Below, one piece after another: positions 56,530 to 64,000 of a stretch of 64,000 nt of DNA. Position numbers and translations under genes: made by a program. This stretch comes from Entonaema liquescens (lineage: Eukaryota > Ascomycota > Sordariomycetes > Xylariales > Xylariaceae), in assembly GCA_902805475.1 (NCBI GenBank), contig CADCSX010000002.1, forward strand, positions 682,001-746,000. Reading direction: 5' to 3'. Below the pieces are notes generated by a model that was given only the letters and a program-made list of their open reading frames with translations, was not told the DNA's origin and did no database searches. The number at the start of each line of letters is the position of its first letter. Within the stretch, counting starts at the first letter, position 1.

Positions 56530-57573
56530 GTGCATATATCTATGCGGATATAAGCACTTTGTGGATAATGAGATGATGAGTTGCTGAGAAGGGCGTAGGA
56601 TAAGAGTCGATTTATAGCATGGATATTAGTACTATTCGGCGTTAAATGGGGAGTTGGGAGGCTTGCGTGGTTTATTTTCATGTTAATATACCCCTTTTCC
56701 GACTTGATCATAGGAAATTTCATACATAACATTATTATTCCCATGAGATCATTCTCTTCGGTTATAAACACTAATAACTTCAGAATTACCCGCGATAATT
56801 GGAGGTGGAGAGGAGTTATAAAGAATGGGAGGCTATTCAGTACTATGAACGAGACGCGTGTGAAGCGCGGGTGATAATAGGGAAAGACTTTAGGTACACT
56901 AACCCCTAGGAAGTTAACGGCGGATAGCGGGATTAGGGCTTGCCTAATCGGGGGCGTTACCAGCCCAGTGGGTATAACGCCGCCGCGCCGGTCCAATGGC
57001 GTGTTGTGGATTACGAGGGGAATTTAGTTTTAGCGAGACATCCAAATTAATTCAAACGCGGCATTCTACAACTTTTCGACTGAGTCTAGTAAAAGTCGTT
57101 CTAAACTAGGGGTTGAGCGTTTCCGTCACTCAAATTCATTCGTGATACATTCCAATTGGCGTCTCATTTAAATGTAGTAATGGGAGCTGTTACAGTTACT
57201 GGCCAGATTCAAATCATCTTGAGTACAATAGTCGCATGAATAGTCGCACCCAAGTTCGAAATAAAAGGCAAATACGCATGACGTCTTGAGGTTGAGGAAC
57301 ACAATAATTACTCTTGGTATAGTAAGGAAACATTACGTACTACCCTTTATAACCGTTCATTGATCCAGTAGGTATGAATGGAGAAGATGCAGAGTCGAGG
57401 GGCTTCATTGGCCAATGGCTAGCATTGACACATGCGATGCGATGTGTGATAAATTCTCCAAATTGCGCCATCGATGTTCATGAGCCCATTCCAAGTCTTC
57501 TTGACCGAACATAAAGAGGCAAGTAGCAACCGAGTCCAAATCCACTTGTGATTGAGGGGCCAATCCAGCTATT
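56530..57573. other. Intergenic region
   Basis: This 1.04-kb tandem spacer contains no supported gene. A minus-strand frame across 56349-56996 overlaps the Cys-rich gene and has no recognisable domain. Confidence 0.5.
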
Positions 57574-58991
57574 ATGGCGACCGTTACGTATGTCACTCCC
57601 GCGGCTGTGAAGCCTCCAGGACAGCCCGATATCTCGTATGCGCCGGACTTCAGGAAATATGAGGCCCGAAGAGACGACCGGATTAAGTCTGGCGGCTTGC
57701 CAAAGGAACTTCCTAAAGGACTGCCCAAGCAGTTAACCGGGAAACTGGTCTGGGAGGGGGACTCGCTTGCAAAAGAGTACGATTGGACATATGTGCTGAA
57801 GCAGGACCAACTCGATGAGATAGACCTCGCAGTGAAGCATTTCAAGTGTGGGTGATAGCTAAAGCTATCTCCGAGTCCACGCTGATGGTATTCTACAGCT
57901 CTCAACTTACCCCTCGGCTACGTGAGCCAGGAAACCTTTCCGCTGCCTAAGCTACACTCCGAGCTACGCAAATTATCTGATGAGCTTCATAACGGACATG
58001 GCTTTTTTGTAATCCGCGGCGTTCCTGTTGACAAGTACAGTCGCGAAGAGAATATCATTATCTACGCAGGGTTATCGGCACATATTGCCCCTAAACGAGG
58101 TCGCCAGGACAGCAAGTTCGACGGCAAGCCTGCGGTCGTCACGCTATCTCATATCAAAGACTTAAGCGGTCCCGGACGCAGCGAGATAATTGGTAGCCCG
58201 GCTTTCACTACTGACAAGCAGGTGTTTCACACCGACTCGGGCGATATCGTTTCTCTATTCGCCCTCGAAACAGCGGCTGAAGGTGGTGCGAGTAAGCTTG
58301 CGAGCACGTGGCGAGTGTATAACGAGATCGCTCGGACTCGCCCCGATCTTATCCACACCTTGACCCAGAACTGGAATCCAGAAAAGTATGTTATTGAGAA
58401 CAGGGGCAGCAGTCAAGTCCAAATGCGGCTAACAAGAGTATCTTTTAGCTTCGGCAATCATGAGCAGCCGTATACGTCAAGACCTATAATGCACTATCAA
58501 CCGGCTACTAAATCGACGCCGGAACGTGTGATTCTTCAGTATGCTCGTCGATCGTTCGTTGGTTTCGGTGCCCTACCTCGAAGCCCGAACATTCCTCCGA
58601 TCACCGAGGCTCAAGCAGAAGCATTAGATACATTACACTTCCTCGGAGAGAAATTCTGCGTCGACACATATTTCCAAAAGGGAGATATCCAATATGTCAA
58701 TAACTTAGCTGTATTTCATGCCCGGGATGGGTTCAGAAATGAAGGTGATAAGCAGTAAGCCAATCCTATTCGTCATACGCATCAGTACAACGCAGACAAA
58801 CTAAACATGCTTAAAGGCGGCACCTGTTAAGGTTTTGGCTACGCGATCCCGAGAACGCATGGGAAACACCGGAGGTACTGAAGGAGAGGTGGGCCTTGCT
58901 CTATGATGATAGAGCGCCAGAATCTGAAGTTTTGCCTCTGGAGCCATACATTCGGACCGCAGGTAACAAGACTGGTCGAGTGGGTGGATGA
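57574..58991 (+). CDS. TauD/TfdA-type Fe(II)/2-oxoglutarate dioxygenase
   Basis: Exons 57574-57847, 57899-58754 and 58817-58991 encode 434 aa. These enzymes hydroxylate taurine, other sulfonates or related acids, which then release sulfite or another product. The iron site is present: the first His and Asp in the VFHTDSGDIVSLF block and the distal His in VFHARDGF. The 2-oxoglutarate-binding Arg region follows at RHLLRFWLRDPENAW. The N-terminal extension (about 100 aa, Pro/Lys-rich GLPKELPKGLPKQL) is common in fungal members. Exon joins keep the conserved LNLPLGYVSQETFP and KQRHLLRFW blocks intact. The Mup1-type permease gene follows on the same strand. The true substrate is unknown. Confidence 0.9.
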
Positions 58992-60029
58992 TCTTGGCGG
59001 AGACACATTTCAAATCAGTATATAAGCCAGCAAGCTTAAACAGATACCGGAGCATTCAACCAATGACTTGACGAATCAGCGGCTTCCATCGGCTTTTCTT
59101 CAATTTCCGAGGATTAAATTGAAGCGCATGCTAAATGATATTCGTGTTATGTGGTAAATAAAATCCTATACCACCACAGCCAACAAATCTACTCTCCGAA
59201 AAGGTCTCAGTGATATGCTTGGTATCACTTGGCGTACATAACCTGTAGCCTGTAATAGCACTCCCTAATAAAGGCCTTGTTCCGTGTTTATTGGAACAAA
59301 TTGGGGTTGTTGGAATGCTTGGATTATCAGTGCGGTAGACGAGACTCGCCGTTAAAATATACGCTCCCACGTTTTCTCAACGCTCTAATGCTTTAGCGCT
59401 CGTAAAAGTTTATATAGCATACGATTATATGCTTAGAATTACACGACTTTTCGTTTGCCTCCCAACGTTGTTTTAATCGTTCTAGGATTGTTCTGTAACA
59501 TCGTGTCCCCCGAGCGGCATGGTTGTCATGCTCAGCCAGTATTGCGTGATTCTCGGCCCCTCTCACCTAGGAAGGTCGCCGCACGGGGGTTTTATCCAGA
59601 CAGGTCTCCAAGCAGTCTAAGAGGACGGTCTGAATATAACTTTTTATCTACCAAGTAGATCGAGTTACACGATTTCGGCTGATCGGGGGCTGATGCCCAT
59701 GTCCCCCCAAACAATGTTCTGGACGCTCGTGCAGTGTGCTCCAAGGGCCCGATTGTATCATCGAGCCCGGTGATCTCGTACGAAAAAGGATCGCCTCGGC
59801 GCACGTTGTTTCCTCTCGTTAAAAAAAAATCTCACGGCCTGCTGGGGCGCGATAAGTAACGACCCCGTCGCGGTTCTGATCGCCTTTTTTTTTTTTTTTT
59901 TTTTTTACGCTTCTTGTTTTCCACGCCCACAACACAATACCTACTATTTTCGAGGGCGAAACCGTCAGTCTTTTTTTTCCATATTCATTCGTGGGTAATC
60001 AAAGGGAAGTGGATGAGCTTTTTGTGGTA
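58992..60029. promoter_or_regulatory. Intergenic, TauD to permease, with T22 tract
   Basis: This 1.04-kb tandem spacer contains a T22 run (about 59885-59906) roughly 125 bp before the permease start. Poly(dT) tracts in fungal promoters tend to exclude nucleosomes; that effect is inferred. I see no gene. Confidence 0.55.
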
Positions 60030-62246
60030 ATGGGGTTTCCGAAATTTTGGGCGCGGTCGGCTACGACTGAGGTCGAGGTACCCGCCGGTGATGCCCATCC
60101 TTCTAGCTCCGATGTCTCGGTCATTCGCGACGGCGACCTCGCGTATACTCTGGAGAAGGCGGGAAATGGATCGAAGCCATCTTATCAGGAGGCTGCTGGT
60201 GCTCCTGTCGAATCCAAGTCCCCGCTGGGCTACCACGTCGGTTGGATCACTGTTATCTTCCTTAACATCAACCAGATGATTGGAACCGGTATTTTCTCAA
60301 CGCGTAAGACATCCTTACCATTCAGATATTTGAGAAGATGATGTGAGATTAACAATTTATCCCCCGCGCAGCTGGAACAATTCTTAACAGCACCGGTTCT
60401 GTCGGGCTTGCTCTTATCTACTGGACAATTGGTATTTTGCTGGCCATCGCAGGCTTTGCCGTTTATCTTGAGCTCGCGAGCTACTTTCCGAATCGTTCGG
60501 GATCTGAGGTCGTTTACCTGGAGCAAGAGTACCCGAGGCCGAAGCACTTTTTCCCTGTCACGTTTGCTGTGTACTCCGTTATTCTCAGTTTCAGTAGCAG
60601 TAACGCTATCGGTTCGTATTCATAACAGCTCGAGAATTAGCGGAGGCAAAATTATTAACACTTTCTTAGTCTTGGCGCGATATGTTTATCAGATCGCTGG
60701 CTCGACGCCGACGGATTGGCAGTTGAAAGGTGTTGCAATTGCGGCCTATACCGTAGCAAGTTTATGTAGGTCCCCCTTGCTAAACAAGTCTTTAGAAGCA
60801 ATCAACTAATATGCCCAGGTGTGATTCTTCATAACAAATACTCGCTTTGGTTGATGAACATACTTGGCGTTGTCAAAATCATTACTCTTATCTTGTATGT
60901 AGGAACGCCAACAATAAGGGGTGCATATAAACTAACGAGGCGTCAACTATAGCATCAGCATAACTGGCCTCGTAGTTTTGGGTGGAAACGTCCCTCATAT
61001 TCCCGACCCTGGAGCGAACTTCCGAAACGCGTTCGAGGGCACAACCACCAACGGAAACGATCTCGCAGTCGCTCTCGTTAACATCGTCTTTTCGTATACC
61101 GGTTTCGCAAACGCCTTCAACGTGGTCAACGAGATTAAGAATCCCATCCCGACGTTGAAAAGGAACGGAACCGTCTCGATCCTCATCGTCGGTTTGCTAT
61201 ATATGCTCTGCAACATCGCGTACTTTTCTGCTGGTGAGACCGAACGAGTTGCCTGTTTTACGCCCATATGCTAACTAAAGTTCCCCACAGTGTCGAAGGA
61301 GGAATTTGCTAAATCCAAAGAAATCGCCGCAGCCGTATTTTTCGTATCAGTGTTCGGAAGGGGTCGTGCGAACCAGGCTCTCAGCGTTTTGGTCTTGCTC
61401 AGCGCTTTCGCGAATCTGCTCGCTGTGCTGATCGGCCAGTCTCGAGTCATCCGTGAAATTGGCCGGTAAGTGGTTTTCCTTCTTGGATTTTTGGCTTGCA
61501 GATGCTGATAGAGATGCTCTAATAGACAAGGAGTGCTGCCCTTTACGAATTTCTGGGTTTCTACTAAACCCTTCGGCACTCCGTTTGGGCCGTACTTTTT
61601 GAAATGGCTCATGACATTTATTATGATTGTTGCTCCTCCTGCCGGAGACGCTTTCCAATTTGGTACGTTTTATTAACCTCTTAACTCCCGCAGCCCCTTT
61701 TCCTAGTCGTATAGTACTAACATTAGAAAAGTCGTGAGTCTGGGAACCTACCCGGATGGGATATTCCATCTTGCTCTCGCGGTTGGTGTATACCTCGTTC
61801 GTTATAGGCATAAGCGCCTAGGGAGGCAAGCACCCGACTTCAAGACCTGGGACGTCGTTCTTATCTTCTACATCCTGCTCCAAGTCTACATCCTCGCAAC
61901 TCCGTGGATCCCTCCGAAGGGCGGCCCGTACGCCGGCGAAGTCTCGTTCTGGTACGCGACATACTGTGTCGTTGGTATTGCTATTATCATTGCCTGCGGT
62001 GTCTACTATGTCGTCTGGGTATACGCTCTGCCACGATGGGGAGGATACAAGATCCGACCGGAGATAGTCAACCTCGACGACTCGGGCATTACAACTCATA
62101 GATTAGTTAAGGTACCCCTGACCGAAGTGGACAAATGGGATGAGGAACACGATGAGGCTGGGCATCTGAGACGGAGACATGTCGTTGCTTCAGAGAGGTC
62201 TTCTCAAGGGGAAGATGGTGCTAACGAGACTTCTAAGACTGTATAG
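60030..62246 (+). CDS. APC-type amino-acid permease, Mup1-like
   Basis: Eight exons (60030-60303, 60372-60611, 60670-60765, 60819-60894, 60953-61233, 61291-61465, 61526-61662, 61732-62246) join in frame to 597 aa. The layout is that of the LAT/Mup1 subgroup of amino-acid permeases. A soluble N-terminus precedes GWITVIFLNINQMIGTGIFSTPG, the TM1 signature. YFPNRSGSEVVYLEQEYPRPK, FSYTGFANAFNVVNEIKNP and a helical bundle ending near VYALPRWGGYKI follow. About 12 TM segments fit. Yeast Mup1 is a high-affinity methionine permease, but some fungal relatives carry other substrates. The C-tail is acidic and Ser-rich, as in proteins regulated by ubiquitin-dependent endocytosis. All introns have clean GT-AG ends. 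Confidence 0.92.
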
Positions 62247-62907
62247 ACTGTTGGATTTGCGCTGTCTTCGTTTAGTAGTTAAGTTTTATATGAACGCTAG
62301 AAGCACAGTACGGAAACAGTCTTACAGTATGTAGACGCCTAATTAATTATTATACGCACACATACCGGACTTGAGTGGTGTGCTTGCTCTTGATGGTACC
62401 TCATAAACACCTATTGTTATATTGTAGCGATTTTGTCGATCGTGTTAGCCCCTTTTCAAGGGACGTAAGGTTAAGGGGATAAACCCAACTTGACCCAGTG
62501 ACGATTACCCCTATTTCATATTAGACTCTAGGGCTCTTCTATGTCACTATGGACAACTCCGTGTAATCCAGACCGATTATAATACCATAGCCATAACGGC
62601 GGTCGATATCGTAACTATTAATAGCCCTTTCTGATCTTGGTCTTGGAACTGTATAGGGGTAGGTAATAGACTAACACGACAGTATGTGGCTAAGCCAAAG
62701 TACTTGAAACTCAGTCTAAATCTATGGTATTATTAATTGCAAATTCTGTTGTAAGTTATTGATATCTACCTAGGTAATTATTAGGGCGATTCATATCCAG
62801 TCAATGATCGCTGAACATGTACTCGCGGTAGTTCGTCATTCATGTCGATAAGCCGCCTAGAGACAACACTCTTTGACCAATGCTTAGTTTTGTCCACGGC
62901 CGTCTGT
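62247..62907. other. Convergent intergenic region
   Basis: These 661 bp lie between the permease gene and the convergent tyrosinase gene. I see no gene. Confidence 0.5.
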
Positions 62908-63948
62908 TTATAAATATGTATAGCAGAATGGTCCATCGTGGGTACTCATCAACTCCCTCATCTTAATTGGACCGCCACCGGCATATCCAAGATCGACTAT
63001 GTCGTCTAGAGTTGTGTCGGGTGACGGCGGGTTATTCAAAAGGTACCTGTTCCTGAGATGGCATCCCGTCGGTTCTTGTAATCCAGAGCCTGCCATGTCC
63101 ACCATACCAAATCAATCATTCCGTGGTGAAGGTAAAAGACCGGCTCGCCTGGAGAGACGAAGACGTCGTCAGCAGGGTCGCCACCGACGGTGTAGTGACC
63201 ACCGCCGTGCACGCCGATGGATCCCGAACCAGGGACGCCTTGCATAACCATCTGGAAGTCCCCAACGTTTTTGTTCTTGAGAATTAGGTTGATGACGGAG
63301 GTGGCGTTTGCGTATGCAGAGTTGACAGCGGCGGAAATGTCTCGCTTCAAGCATCGTGGATTGTATTCCAATCCGGTTCCCGTAAGAACGGAGCCATTAT
63401 TCAACGGGAGGCTTACGGGGCCCAAGTTGACTTGCATATCCTTGAACGGCCCGGAAGTAACACATCCTCCTCCAGTACCAGCGGGTAGGTAAACCGGAGC
63501 ATAGTCGCCAAGAGTTAGAGTGATGGGACCTTTGTTAGCAATAGACTCGCCATTTCCGGACATGCTATACGCGCTTCCATCGAAAATTGGCGATGAGGCT
63601 GGATCTTTCGCGTATAAAGCCCAGTTCCAATACCTGGCGCGCGTTAGTGTAAGATTCCAAGTTACCAGCGAGGATTGCTTACGGTTGAGAACCCGTATAG
63701 CCACATTCGTTTTTGAGAGCTTGCTCGTAATTATACACGAACCACCGATGCCACGCTAGAAAGGTCCCCTTATACATCGCCAGCTGTTAGCCAAATCGTG
63801 AAACTAGCTTCCGCTTGCCAAGTGGAGTACTTACAGAGTAGTGGATGTTTGGCGTCTGGATAATGTGAGTAGCTACGAAGTCGTCATACCGCGATTTAGC
63901 GCCAGGAGCTACGCTAGCAGGAGTTTTCGCCGGTAACGATTGTAAACA
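62908..63948 (-). CDS. Tyrosinase (type-3 copper), 5' partial, frame broken once
   Basis: Transcript-order exons in the window are 63948-63835, 63768-63683 and 63633-62908; the 5' end lies past the right edge. Tyrosinases oxidise phenols to quinones, often for melanin. The CuA site is visible: His residues in FVATHII, NIHYS and GTFLAWHRWF, then YTGSQPYWNWALYAKDP. The CuB site follows at GVHGGGHYTVGGDPADD and FYLHHGMIDLVWW. The C-terminus has NNPPSPDTTLDD and ELMSTHDGPFCY. The frame breaks near 63038-63041 (AAAA on the + strand): DAISGTGTF ends in a stop, and the family's NNPPS block continues one base out of register. Adding one T restores the family sequence. An intron with a possible donor at 63998-63999 probably precedes the first visible exon. 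Confidence 0.9.
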
Positions 63949-64000
63949 CTAGATTAAACGAAGAGTTAGTATATAGAAATGCTTCGACAACTTCATTACA

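Noticed and set aside
56349..56996. 215-codon minus-strand frame
   Set aside because: Overlaps the Cys-rich gene antisense and has no domain.

Overview
The window is nuclear DNA of a filamentous ascomycete (Pezizomycotina, most likely a sordariomycete; I cannot name the genus). The evidence is short GT-AG introns of about 50-150 nt with CTAAC-type branch points, a tRNA-Pro with an intron after position 37, and fungus-restricted families (HET domain, DUF6594, SAT4/rhodopsin-like 7TM, CVNH lectin, Mup1-type permease). I recognise about 24 protein genes and one tRNA.

Layout. 1-3.4 kb holds low-complexity DNA. 3.4-11 kb is a conserved core: NOP56 (box C/D snoRNP), VPS4 (ESCRT AAA ATPase), prefoldin subunit 6 and an AMSH-type JAMM deubiquitinase. 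12-20 kb carries a two-CVNH-domain protein, a 7TM rhodopsin-like membrane protein and a small, probably N-myristoylated protein. 20.7-32.2 kb is again conserved: an Mss116/CYT-19 helicase, the P-body helicase DHH1, a membrane J-domain protein, a glyoxalase-like protein and mitochondrial GatB. 33-39 kb has a DUF6594 membrane protein, a small membrane protein of uncertain 5' end and a zinc-finger REX-type exonuclease. From 39 kb the content turns accessory: two HET-domain genes around a LITAF-domain gene, a short-chain dehydrogenase, tRNA-Pro, a ferric reductase, a secreted FMN-dependent 2-hydroxyacid oxidase, a basic nuclear-type protein, a small Cys-rich protein, a TauD-type dioxygenase, a Mup1-like permease, and a tyrosinase that runs off the right edge.

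Functional threads. VPS4, the AMSH-type protease and possibly the LITAF protein belong to endosomal sorting. NOP56, DHH1, Mss116, the exonuclease, GatB and the tRNA belong to RNA metabolism and translation. The right side is redox, nutrient uptake and self/non-self.

The most consequential observation is about the sequence itself. In four genes (J-domain, DUF6594 twice, SDR, tyrosinase) a conserved reading frame is broken by exactly one missing base inside or beside a homopolymer, and the CVNH gene probably has a fifth case. The ferric reductase needs a one-base change of the opposite sign. These genes are probably intact in the organism and the breaks are probably consensus errors. The best candidates for new biology are the tandem CVNH protein, the HET-LITAF-HET cluster and the small myristoylation-motif protein.
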